Shown here: positions 18,557-26,575 of the stretch, in pieces
How positions within the stretch are numbered: the stretch's first letter is position 1
Layout: each line of letters starts with the position of its first letter
Origin: Lentisphaeria bacterium
Lineage (GTDB): Bacteria > Verrucomicrobiota > Lentisphaeria > Victivallales > Victivallaceae
Length of the DNA stretch: 64,000 nt
Assembly (NCBI GenBank): GCA_900768515.1
Contig: CAAGDG010000074.1
Coordinates: 4,965 to 68,964 of the forward strand
Direction: 5' to 3'
Notes under the pieces: generated by a model
Told to the model about the DNA's origin: nothing
The model's database searches: none
What the model saw: only the letters and a program-made list of their open reading frames with translations
Position numbers and translations under genes: made by a program

Positions 18557-19507
18557 TCAGCGTCTCCTTTTCGATTCATTCATGCCGATCCGCATGACCA
18601 GGAAAAAGGTCACATATCCGACCAGAATCATCACCAGCACCAGCCCGCTGTAGGCGTGCGGCCACCAGATTCCTTCGGTCATCATCGAAAATTCCGACAT
18701 GCCGCCCAACCCGGTGATTACCGTCAACGGCATGAAGACCACGTTGATGACCGCGAGATACTTCATGATCACCGCAAGGTTGTTGCTGACCACGGAAACC
18801 CGGGCGTCGGACATGCCGGTCAGAATGCCGGCGTAGATTCCGGCAAGATTGTCACACTGCTTGTTTTCGACGGTGATATCGTCCAGAAAATCGAGCTCCT
18901 CCTCGTTGAAACCGATCTTCGCGGCGTCGTTCCGCAACTTAATCAGAAGCAGCTGGTTGGCGCTGGTGGCGCTCTCGTAGTACGTGAGGCTCTTCAGCAG
19001 CGAGAACATATTGACCAGCGACTTGTTGGTCACGGCGAACTCAATCTTGTTCTCGATCTCGTCGGAGATGTTGCGGATGATCCGCAGATGCTGCAGAAAA
19101 TGATGGGTGGAGTGGTGAAGCAGCCGCAGCAGCACCCCCTGAATCGTGTTGCCGCGCAACGGCATCCGCCCGTGTTCGAAGAGCGGCATCGGCTCAGCCT
19201 GCAGCACGATGATGCGGTCTTTGAAAAGAAACGCGCCGATGGAGGAAACCTTGAACGCCATGGTTCGATCCACCTGAAAATTGCGCGGCCGCTTCATGAT
19301 TACCGCAATATGATTGCGTTCATATTCGATACGGGAGATTTCATCCTCATCGAGTGCGGAAATGAGGGTGTGCTCATCGATTCCGCACTGTTCGACCAGA
19401 TAGCGCTTCTCCTCGTCGGAGGGGGCGCTGTAGACTTGAATGATCCCGAGCTGCCCCTCCGGGCAGCTCTGGACACGACCGTCGACCAGATCATAACACC
19501 TGAACAT
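18557..19507 (-). CDS. corA: CorA-family divalent cation transporter
   Basis: 316 residues with the CorA layout: a long cytoplasmic alpha/beta domain (residues 1-250, including RPRNFQVDRT and the helix-rich DEIENKIEFAV segment) and two C-terminal membrane helices. The signature loop after the first helix reads GGMSEFSMM instead of GMN, with Ser in place of Asn near residue 271. The subfamily is real, but ion selectivity may differ from classical Mg2+ CorA. AGGATGG precedes the ATG. A strong promoter with a ~268-base structured leader lies upstream, suggesting RNA-level control. Confidence 0.88.
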   Translation of the reverse strand: MFRCYDLVDGRVQSCPEGQLGIIQVYSAPSDEEKRYLVEQCGIDEHTLISALDEDEISRIEYERNHIAVIMKRPRNFQVDRTMAFKVSSIGAFLFKDRIIVLQAEPMPLFEHGRMPLRGNTIQGVLLRLLHHSTHHFLQHLRIIRNISDEIENKIEFAVTNKSLVNMFSLLKSLTYYESATSANQLLLIKLRNDAAKIGFNEEELDFLDDITVENKQCDNLAGIYAGILTGMSDARVSVVSNNLAVIMKYLAVINVVFMPLTVITGLGGMSEFSMMTEGIWWPHAYSGLVLVMILVGYVTFFLVMRIGMNESKRRR

Positions 19508-19544
19508 GGTTGATCCATCCTGTAAATAAACCGAATCCTGAATC

Positions 19545-19707
19545 CGGACGCGAAATCACGTCCGACCTACCGATCCGGGACCTTTCTGATTACAGGCGTG
19601 AAGCCGCCGACGCACCGCCGGGACTTCTCTCGATGGGATGTTCAGCAGCGCGGGCCGGACGGAAAAACACCACCCGACACGGCTTCACGCCATCGGGGTC
19701 CGGGATC
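19545..19707 (-). ncRNA. Structured 5' leader of corA (possible cis-regulatory RNA)
   Basis: Between the promoter and corA the minus-strand RNA can form a long two-tier stem: an outer 11-bp helix (19697-19707 with 19572-19582, one mismatch) and a perfect inner 12-bp helix (19680-19691 with 19595-19606), enclosing 73 bases. A further 6-bp hairpin (19545-19564) lies about 40 bases before the ATG. The corA context suggests a metal-sensing leader, but I do not find M-box, yybP-ykoY or NiCo core motifs. This accounts for the 353-base stretch without a gene (19508-19860), together with the promoter and terminator listed next. Confidence 0.5.
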
Positions 19708-19781
19708 CTCGCTGACCTTTGTGTTTTTCCGTTTTTCCGTCATACTTCCCCATACTGCTTTGGTGACAAGTTCGATATGAA

Positions 19782-19810
19782 AATATATCCCCGCTCCACT
19801 GCGTTGTCAA
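19782..19810 (-). promoter_or_regulatory. Promoter of the corA leader
   Basis: On the minus strand TTGACA (19805-19810) and TATATT (19782-19787) are separated by exactly 17 bases. Start of transcription would be near 19775. Confidence 0.8.
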
Positions 19811-19815
19811 CACAT

Positions 19816-19847
19816 TTCCGCCGCTTTTTCCGGAAAAAACGGCGGAA
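19816..19847 (-). terminator. Long palindromic hairpin after the PhnP-like gene
   Basis: A 16-bp stem with one mismatch and no loop bases beyond the turn, carrying an internal T-run (minus strand), lies 14 bases after the PhnP-like stop and directly before the corA promoter. No T-run follows it. Confidence 0.55.
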
Positions 19848-19860
19848 CCCTCTACACGAA

Positions 19861-20697
19861 TCACACTTCCACGCTCAACCCGTCGTAGGCGACCTCGATC
19901 CCATGCGGCCGGAAGAGAGCCGCCAGCTCCTCGTGGTTCGCCTTGCAGTTGTGCGAAAAGTGGTTCGCGTAGACCGGCGTATTCTCCCTGATCGAACCGA
20001 GTTCGATCAGCCGTTTCCGAAAGGCGACGGTCACGTCGGCGCCCATGTGGCCGTTCCGGCAGTCGGGCATGCCCGGCCCCATGGTCGATTCGAGCACGGC
20101 CAGATCGATCTTCTCCTTTGCCAGGCAGCTCCACGACTCTTCGGGAGGCCAGCCGGTGTCGTTGGCGATCAGGACGGTGCGGCCGCCGCGCCGGATCAGG
20201 TAGAAAACCGGATCTTTGCCCGGCGCATGGTTGGCGCGCATCGGAAGCAGTTCGACATCGCCGCTTTTCGCCCAGACTCCGGGCTGAACCTCCACCGGAC
20301 GAATCCGCAGCTCCTCGAAGTTGAGCGCCATGCCGGAGCAAGCGAGTGCACCGAGGATCGTTCCGAAGAGCATCCGGGTGCCGCAGACATCGATCCAGTG
20401 TTCGACGTGGCTGAAATACGGCGTGCGGCGCCAGCTCAGTTCCGCCGTCGCGAGGTGATCCTCATGCGGATGGGTGAACAGGATCCGGTCGACGGCGGTC
20501 AGGTCGATTCCGAATTCGGTGACCTGCCAGTACGCGTCCGGACCGAAATCGACCAACGTATCCCGGTCGATCAGGTAACTGCAGCGGCGGCGCAGTTCGC
20601 GGCCGCCCAGTTCCCTCGCCCGGCGGCAGACCGGACATTCACACCAGAGCGCCGGAATGGCCTCCGCCGCGGCGGTACCCAAAAACTTCAGCTTCAT
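19861..20697 (-). CDS. PhnP-like metallo-beta-lactamase-fold hydrolase
   Basis: 278 residues. The metal motif HPHEDH is at residues 76-81, with further ligands in MRANHAPGKDP, IANDTGW and YANHFSHNC. Four cysteines near the N-terminus (Cys19, Cys21, Cys24, Cys39) resemble the structural zinc site of PhnP phosphodiesterases. It is probably a cyclic phosphodiesterase; no phn genes are nearby, so the substrate is open. The start has GGGAGAG five bases upstream. Confidence 0.72.
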   Translation of the reverse strand: MKLKFLGTAAAEAIPALWCECPVCRRARELGGRELRRRCSYLIDRDTLVDFGPDAYWQVTEFGIDLTAVDRILFTHPHEDHLATAELSWRRTPYFSHVEHWIDVCGTRMLFGTILGALACSGMALNFEELRIRPVEVQPGVWAKSGDVELLPMRANHAPGKDPVFYLIRRGGRTVLIANDTGWPPEESWSCLAKEKIDLAVLESTMGPGMPDCRNGHMGADVTVAFRKRLIELGSIRENTPVYANHFSHNCKANHEELAALFRPHGIEVAYDGLSVEV

Positions 20698-20772
20698 TTT
20701 CACTCTCCCTGAATTAGTTTCCGCATCATGAAAACGATCCGTGTTCGGAGGCGAAAGCCCCATTGCTGAATC

Positions 20773-20801
20773 AATATAGCCCGGAGAATGCAAAAAAGCA
20801 A
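20773..20801 (-). promoter_or_regulatory. Promoter of the PhnP-like gene
   Basis: On the minus strand TTGCTT and TATATT are separated by 17 bases, about 75 bases before the start codon. Confidence 0.65.
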
Positions 20802-20866
20802 TCCGGGAAGGGGAAGGCCGCTCCGGAAAACTCATCAAAATGAAATCCGTCCCGCACTGCCGAGGC

Positions 20867-20895
20867 TTTCAAAAACCAGCAGTCCGTGGTATATT
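20867..20895 (+). promoter_or_regulatory. Promoter of the PHP-pyrophosphatase-trmO run
   Basis: TTTCAA and TATATT are separated by 17 bases; the start of transcription would be about 16 bases before the ATG at 20919, with AAGGAGG in between. Confidence 0.5.
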
Positions 20896-20918
20896 ATGGG
20901 AAAGTCAAGGAGGACAAC

Positions 20919-21749
20919 ATGCAATTCGGCAATCGGGTGAATCTGCACACGCACACCATTCGCTGCAAACATGCCTGCGGAACCATCGACGAATACTGCC
21001 GCGAAGCGATCCGGCAGGGGGTCGCCACCCTCGGCTTCTCCGATCACGCCCCCTTCCCCGACGGCAGGTTCGGCCGTTCGCGAATGGAGTACGGAGAACT
21101 GGAAGAGTATCGTGCCGACCTGGAACGGGTCCGGAAGGAGTTTCCGCAGCTGCGGATCCTCGCCGGCCTCGAGGTCGATTACCTCCCCTCGGTGGGGAAA
21201 GCGTTTTACGAGGAGACCTTCACACCGCTCTTCGACTATCTGATCGTCGGAGTCCACTTCATCGAACCGGTGCGGCCGGAAAACAATCTCTGGCTTCCCG
21301 GAAACGTGATTTCGTTTGACGTGATGCGCGCCTACGCGGAAGCGACCGTCGCGGCGATGGAGTCCGGACTCTTCCGCTACATCGCCCACCCCGACATGTT
21401 CTGCTGGCAGTGCCAGCGCTGGACTCCGGAAGTCGCCGCGCTCTGCCGCACGATCGCCGACGCCGCGGTCTCACTCGACATTCCTCTGGAAATCAACGCC
21501 TACGGGCTCCGGAAGCCGTGGGTGGACACCCCCGAAGGACGGCGTCCCGGATACCCCTACCGCCCCTTCTGGGAGCTTGTCGCCTCGCGCGGCGCCCGGG
21601 TTGTCGTCGGCGCCGACGCCCACCGCCCTGAAGATGTCTGGGGCAACACCGATGAGGCGGTCGCCTTCGCGCGGGAGCTCGGACTTGAACCGGTCAACAC
21701 GGAAGTTGCCGCGGCGATCCGTCCGCGGAAGGTCCGGGAGGAGGCGTGA
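20919..21749 (+). CDS. PHP-domain phosphatase (histidinol-phosphatase-like)
   Basis: 276 residues from an ATG preceded by AAGGAGG. PHP metal-binding motifs are in order: NLHTHT near residue 8, FSDHAPF near 40, GLEVDYLP near 87, HFIE near 110, AHPDMF near 155 and GADAHRP near 235. The family includes HisK-type histidinol-phosphate phosphatase and other phosphoesterases; the substrate cannot be fixed from sequence, and no other his genes are present. The stop overlaps the pyrophosphatase start by one base. Confidence 0.82.
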   Translation: MQFGNRVNLHTHTIRCKHACGTIDEYCREAIRQGVATLGFSDHAPFPDGRFGRSRMEYGELEEYRADLERVRKEFPQLRILAGLEVDYLPSVGKAFYEETFTPLFDYLIVGVHFIEPVRPENNLWLPGNVISFDVMRAYAEATVAAMESGLFRYIAHPDMFCWQCQRWTPEVAALCRTIADAAVSLDIPLEINAYGLRKPWVDTPEGRRPGYPYRPFWELVASRGARVVVGADAHRPEDVWGNTDEAVAFARELGLEPVNTEVAAAIRPRKVREEA

Positions 21750-23413
21750 TGAAAGTTCTGGTCAGCGGCCACCGCAACCCCGATATCGACAGCCTCGCCT
21801 CCGCCTGGGCGCTCGCCGAACTCCGGCGGCGTCAGGGGGAGCCGGAGATCATGGCGCTCTGCCCCGGCGTGCTGCCCGACCGGGCGGCCTGGCTTTTCAG
21901 ACGGTTCCGCCTGACGCCGCCGGAGTCGCGGAACGATGTCTATGTCAGAGTACGCGACATTGTCGAACCGATCCCGACGGTCGCGGGAGACGCGCCGCTC
22001 TTCGAAGCGGTCCGGCAGCTGCGGGATTCCGGCTTGGCCCGTCTGCCGGTCGCCGGACGAGACGGCCGGTTTCTCGGCATGCTCAGCGGCACGGCGCTGC
22101 TCTCGCAGCTCCTTGAAATCGGAGACGATGCCGGCAGCGGTCTGACCGGACGGCGCATCCACAGTTCAATCGACCTGATCCGCCAGGTGCTTGAAGCGGA
22201 GGAGCTGACCGGCAGCAAAACCGCGGAACTCCAACCTTTCGAAGTTTACGTCGCGGCGATGGGGCTGGAGAGTTTTGAAGAGCACATTCCCGCCAACAGC
22301 CGCGAGCTGGCCCTGATCGTCGGAGACCGCCCGGAGATCCATCTGCGGGCGCTGCAGCGGAAACTGCGGCTGCTGATCATCACCGGAAACCGGCCGGTCG
22401 AACCGCTGATCTGCAAGGAGGCCGCCGTAAACGAGGTTTCGATTCTGCGGACCGGCCTCGACTCGGCCACGGTGATCCGGCGGTTGAAGTTCAGCGTTCC
22501 GGTCGAAAGCGCCGGTTTCCCCGGCGACGATCCCCGCCTCGCTCCGGACGACCGGCTCCGCGACGTGCGCGACCGGCTGCTCGCGGCGCCGGAGGACGTC
22601 TTCGCGGTGACCGGAAGTTCCGGCGAATATCTCGGGGCGGTCCGGAAGGGGATGCTTCACCAGCCTCCGCCTTTCCGGATGATCCTGGTCGATCACAACG
22701 AACCGGACCAGAGTCTGCCCGGCGTCGAGGAGATCCCGGTCATCGAAGTGGTCGACCACCACCGGATCGGCATGGCCCCGACCGCCGCGCCGATCCGTTT
22801 CACCGGCGACGTGGTCGGCAGCACCTGCACGCTGGTCGCCGCGATGTACCGCAGTTCCGGGGAGAGCCTGACCCCGGACGCGGCCGGGCTGCTGCTCGGC
22901 GGAATCGTCTCCGACACGCTCGGGCTCCGTTCGCCGACCACCGCGCCGCTCGACCGCCGGATGTGCGAATGGCTGGAGAAACTCTCCGGCGTGCGCGCAG
23001 ACGACCTCATGACCGAACTCATGCGGATCGACTCCCCGCTCGCGGTCAAACCCGCCGCCGAAGTGATCTCCGGCGACCGGAAGGACTACACCGATCACTC
23101 AATCCGTTTCGCCCTCGCCCAGGTGGAGGAGACCAACCTCGAACTCCTCCATCAGCGGAAGGAGGAACTCGCCGCCGAAATCGCCCGCGTGATGGAACTG
23201 GACAAGCTCGACTTCTTCGGACTTCTGGTCACCGACGCGGTCCGGGAAAACTCCGAACTGCTCGCCGCCGGACGCCCGGAGATCCTCCGCCGCCTCCCCT
23301 ACGACGAAATCGGCGACAACCTCTACGCACTGCCGGGAGTGCTGAGCCGCAAAAAACAACTGCTTCCGCAGATGCTGGCGATCACCGCCGCGCTGCCGCA
23401 GAACGCCCGGTGA
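21749..23413 (+). CDS. ppaC: CBS-domain family II (Mn-dependent) inorganic pyrophosphatase
   Basis: 554 residues, against ~310 for the catalytic core alone. The DHH catalytic domain starts with SGHRNPDIDSLASAW and resumes after an insert with ILVDHNEPDQ near residue 313 and VVDHHRIG near 335; DHHA2 follows. The insert (about residues 70-305) holds CBS, DRTGG-like and CBS segments (VRDIVEPIPTVAGDAPLFEAV; LRLLIITGNRP). CBS-type enzymes of this family are inhibited by AMP/ADP and activated by diadenosine polyphosphates, so this one probably senses energy state. Translationally coupled to the PHP gene. Confidence 0.9.
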   Translation: MKVLVSGHRNPDIDSLASAWALAELRRRQGEPEIMALCPGVLPDRAAWLFRRFRLTPPESRNDVYVRVRDIVEPIPTVAGDAPLFEAVRQLRDSGLARLPVAGRDGRFLGMLSGTALLSQLLEIGDDAGSGLTGRRIHSSIDLIRQVLEAEELTGSKTAELQPFEVYVAAMGLESFEEHIPANSRELALIVGDRPEIHLRALQRKLRLLIITGNRPVEPLICKEAAVNEVSILRTGLDSATVIRRLKFSVPVESAGFPGDDPRLAPDDRLRDVRDRLLAAPEDVFAVTGSSGEYLGAVRKGMLHQPPPFRMILVDHNEPDQSLPGVEEIPVIEVVDHHRIGMAPTAAPIRFTGDVVGSTCTLVAAMYRSSGESLTPDAAGLLLGGIVSDTLGLRSPTTAPLDRRMCEWLEKLSGVRADDLMTELMRIDSPLAVKPAAEVISGDRKDYTDHSIRFALAQVEETNLELLHQRKEELAAEIARVMELDKLDFFGLLVTDAVRENSELLAAGRPEILRRLPYDEIGDNLYALPGVLSRKKQLLPQMLAITAALPQNAR

Positions 23414-23419
23414 ACGGCG

Positions 23420-24217
23420 ATGGAGGAGTTCCGTTTCCAGCCGATCGGCTTCGTCCGGGGCGGAGGGCACTACCCGCAGGAGGCCCCCCGGCAGGGAGTC
23501 TACGCCTGCAACACCGGCCGGATCGAACTGCTGGAACACCGGAACTTTGAAACCGCCCTCGCCGACCTCGCCGGGTTCGACCGGATCTGGGTGCTCTTCG
23601 TCTTCGACCGCGCCGGAAACTGGAAGCCGAAAGTGCGGCCGCCGGACGGCGCGGATGGACGCCGGATCGGTCTTTTCGCCACCCGCGCCCCCCACCGTCC
23701 CAACCCGATCGGGATTTCCGCGGTGGAACTCGTCGGAGTCGAAGGGCGCAGCGTCCGGATCCGCAACTTCGACCTGCTCGACGGCACCCCGGTGCTCGAC
23801 ATCAAACCTTACATTCCGGATGTCGATGCGTTTCCGGCAAGCAGAGCCGGATGGCGCGACGAAATCCCGCCGCTGCTGCGAAGCTTCACCTTCGAGCCTG
23901 AAGCGGAACAGGCGATCCGCTTCCTGCGGACCCACGGCGGACCCGATCTCGAAAACGCGCTCCGTTCCCAGCTCGGCGCCCGCCGGCCCGATCCCCGGCG
24001 GCAGCGGCTGACCGAAGTGGATCCGGAACGGAAGATCCGGCGTCTCGCCTTCCGCACCTGGCGGATCGATTTCGAGGAGACGGAACCGCCCGCGCCGCTG
24101 CGGATTTTGTCCGTGACCAGCGGCTACTCGCCCGCCGAACTCGCCCCCGGCGAACCCGACCCCTACCACGACAAGATGCTCCACCGCGCCTTCCTGGCGG
24201 AACACCCCCAAAGATGA
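23420..24217 (+). CDS. trmO: tRNA (N6-threonylcarbamoyladenosine37-N6)-methyltransferase TrmO-like
   Basis: 265 residues. The N-terminal UPF0066/TsaA barrel is clear: PIGFVRG, LADLAGFDRIWVLFVFD, then ATRAPHRPNPIGISAVEL, LDGTPVLDIKPYIPDVDAF. The C-terminal ~110 residues match the extension of E. coli-type TrmO. It uses SAM to methylate t6A37 in tRNAs. It follows the pyrophosphatase after six bases without a strong ribosome site, suggesting re-initiation. Confidence 0.88.
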   Translation: MEEFRFQPIGFVRGGGHYPQEAPRQGVYACNTGRIELLEHRNFETALADLAGFDRIWVLFVFDRAGNWKPKVRPPDGADGRRIGLFATRAPHRPNPIGISAVELVGVEGRSVRIRNFDLLDGTPVLDIKPYIPDVDAFPASRAGWRDEIPPLLRSFTFEPEAEQAIRFLRTHGGPDLENALRSQLGARRPDPRRQRLTEVDPERKIRRLAFRTWRIDFEETEPPAPLRILSVTSGYSPAELAPGEPDPYHDKMLHRAFLAEHPQR

Positions 24218-24279
24218 GCAATCCGGAACGCTCCTCCTTTTTTTTTGAAAAATATTTCATTTTCCCCCGCGGATTGCGA

Positions 24280-24308
24280 TTGCATTTTGAAAACCGGTCT
24301 GCTATTGT
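24280..24308 (+). promoter_or_regulatory. Promoter of the EF-G-like gene
   Basis: TTGCAT and TATTGT are separated by 17 bases, about 90 bases upstream of the start codon. Confidence 0.55.
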
Positions 24309-24400
24309 TACAACGGCCCCGGAGGGGGCCGGGCTGATTCTTCCGGATTTTTTGCGTTTTTAAGTTCAACTTTCACCGTCAACCGAAGAAGGGGAATCTT

Positions 24401-26416
24401 ATGACCAAAGCCAACGAATGCAGGAATTTCGTCATCGCCGGACACGCGGGCAGCGGAAAAACCACGCTCTGCGAGCTGATGCTCAGCAAGAGCGGCGTCA
24501 TTCCGCGGCCCGGCTCCATCGAAGCGAAGAACACCGTCTCGGACTTCATGGCCGACGAGCAGGCGAGGCAGGCCGGCATCTACTCCTCCTGTCTGAACTG
24601 CACCTGGAAGGAAAATCAGTTCTTCTTCACCGACACCCCGGGATACGGGGAGTTCATCGGCGAATACGTCGCCGCGGTCCGCGCCGCCGACGCCGCGCTG
24701 GTCGTGCTTGACGCGGTGGACGGTCCCCAGATCGGAACCGCCCGCGCCTGGAAACTCTCCAAGGAACGCGGCATCCCCCGCTTCGGACTGGTCAACCGGC
24801 TCGACCGCGAACGAGCCGACTTCAAGGCAACCCTCGAACAGATGCGCAAAAATCACGGCAAGAACGTGATCATTCCCCTCTACTGGCCGGTCGGCGCGGA
24901 GGCGAACTTCTCCAGAGTGGTCAACGTCCTCTTCGACAAGGAGATTCCGGCCGAAATCGCCGACGACGTGGCGGAGTGCCGCGGCCTCTGGCTCGACGCG
25001 ATCGCCGAAACCGACGACGACCTCATGATGCGCTATCTCGACGGCGAGGAGCTCTCCGACGACGAAATCCGCGAAGGACTCAAAAAGACGGTCAAGACCG
25101 GACGGACCATTCCGGTTTTCGCGGGAAGTTCGACCAAGGACGTCGGCATCACCGAACTCATGGATGCAATCATCGAACTCTTCCCCTCCCCGCTCAACTA
25201 CGTGACGGTCGACGGCGCCAAACGAAAAATCGGCGATGAATGCGACGCGATCGGCATCGTCTTCAAAGTGCTCAACGACCCCTTCAGCGGCCAGCTGACC
25301 TTCGTGCGCACCGTCTCCGGCACCTTCCAGGCGGACAGCGACGTTTACAACCTGAGCCGCCCCGGCGTAAAGGAACGGTTTGGATCGTTGCTTTTCATGA
25401 ACGGAAAGAATCAGACTCCGGTAAAGAGCGCCGGCCCCGGAACCATCTTCGCCTGCGCGAAACTCAAGGATACCCACATCGGCGACACCGTGGCGGTCAA
25501 TGCCGGAGAGACGCCGCTGCCGGGCATCCGCTACCCCGAACCGGTGATGTCCTACGCGGTCACCGCCGCCAAATCCGGCGATGACGAAAAGATCGCCGCC
25601 GGACTGCACCGGATCGCGGAATGCGATCCGACCGTCCGGCTCGAACGCAATCCGGAAACCCGCGAAATGCTCCTCTCGGGCATGGGGGACCAGCACCTTG
25701 CAATCATCAGCAAACGGCTGAAGGATCAGTTCAAGGTCGAAGCCGTCCTGACGGTGCCGAAGGTCGCCTACCGGGAGACCATCACCTCCCCCGGAGAAGG
25801 CCACTACCGGCACAAGAAGCAGACCGGCGGCGCCGGGCAGTTCGCCGAGGTCTTTCTGCGGATCCGGCCGAACGCCGGCGGGTTCGAATTTGTCAATGCG
25901 GTCGTCGGCGGCACCATTCCCAAGAACTTCATCCCCGCGGTGGAAAAGGGCGTCGCCGAGATGATGGAACACGGTCCGCTGGTCGGCTGCACCGTCGAAA
26001 ACGTCTACGTCGAAGTCTACGACGGCAAGTACCATCCGGTCGACTCCAATGAAATGGCGTTCAAGATCGCCGCGCGAATGGCCTTCAAAGACGCGATGCA
26101 GCAGGCGAAACCGGTCCTGCTGGAACCGATCATGCGGGTCGACATCCACATCCCGGATTCCTACATGGGCGACATCTCCGGCGACCTCAACCACAAGCGC
26201 GGCCGCATCCTCGGCATGCGGGTCGAGGAAGGCATGCAGGTGGTCGAAGCCGAAGTGCCCTACGCCGAAATGCGCAAATACGCGACCGAACTGCGCAGCA
26301 TGACCCAGGGGCGCGGTTCGTTTGAAATGCGTCCGGTCCGCTATGAACAGGTTCCGGGGAACATCGCCTCCGAAATCATCGCCGCCCATCAGGCGGAGAA
26401 AAACGCGGAGGAGTAA
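24401..26416 (+). CDS. EF-G-like GTPase (FusA paralog)
   Basis: 671 residues with the EF-G domain order: G domain, domain II, III, IV (about 445-565, GGAGQFAEVFLRI) and V. G1 is GHAGSGKTT and G3 is DTPGY, but G4 is NRLD instead of NKxD, and the switch I region lacks the classic RGITI (it reads QARQAGIYSSCLNCTW). This is the EF-G-like/FusA2 branch, where a translocation role is not established; a ribosome-linked stress or recycling role is inference. No tufA, rpsL or rpsG neighbours are present, which fits a paralog. AAGGGGA precedes the ATG. Confidence 0.85.
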   Translation: MTKANECRNFVIAGHAGSGKTTLCELMLSKSGVIPRPGSIEAKNTVSDFMADEQARQAGIYSSCLNCTWKENQFFFTDTPGYGEFIGEYVAAVRAADAALVVLDAVDGPQIGTARAWKLSKERGIPRFGLVNRLDRERADFKATLEQMRKNHGKNVIIPLYWPVGAEANFSRVVNVLFDKEIPAEIADDVAECRGLWLDAIAETDDDLMMRYLDGEELSDDEIREGLKKTVKTGRTIPVFAGSSTKDVGITELMDAIIELFPSPLNYVTVDGAKRKIGDECDAIGIVFKVLNDPFSGQLTFVRTVSGTFQADSDVYNLSRPGVKERFGSLLFMNGKNQTPVKSAGPGTIFACAKLKDTHIGDTVAVNAGETPLPGIRYPEPVMSYAVTAAKSGDDEKIAAGLHRIAECDPTVRLERNPETREMLLSGMGDQHLAIISKRLKDQFKVEAVLTVPKVAYRETITSPGEGHYRHKKQTGGAGQFAEVFLRIRPNAGGFEFVNAVVGGTIPKNFIPAVEKGVAEMMEHGPLVGCTVENVYVEVYDGKYHPVDSNEMAFKIAARMAFKDAMQQAKPVLLEPIMRVDIHIPDSYMGDISGDLNHKRGRILGMRVEEGMQVVEAEVPYAEMRKYATELRSMTQGRGSFEMRPVRYEQVPGNIASEIIAAHQAEKNAEE

Positions 26417-26436
26417 CATCGAATCCTTTCCGCGGC

Positions 26437-26467
26437 AGGAGGACGGCAAAAGCCGTCCTCCTTTTTT
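26437..26467 (+). terminator. Rho-independent terminator after the EF-G-like gene
   Basis: A perfect 11-bp stem (26437-26447 with 26452-26462) with an AAAA loop, then five more T. Confidence 0.92.
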
Positions 26468-26575
26468 ACCGGGAACGCGCTTCCCGCCGTTTTGGCTTGA
26501 TCCGCGCTGGAAAAAAAGGCTTTGCGGGTGTATTGTCTGCATGGAAAGCTAACAACAAAAAACATTCCCGGAATC

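Noticed and set aside
19545..19707. M-box, yybP-ykoY, cobalamin riboswitch, 6S or SRP RNA identity for the corA leader
   Set aside because: The core sequences of these families are not found by eye on either strand; left as an unassigned structured leader.
24308..26542. Long open frame antisense to the EF-G-like gene
   Set aside because: Shadow of a certain gene, including the terminator region.
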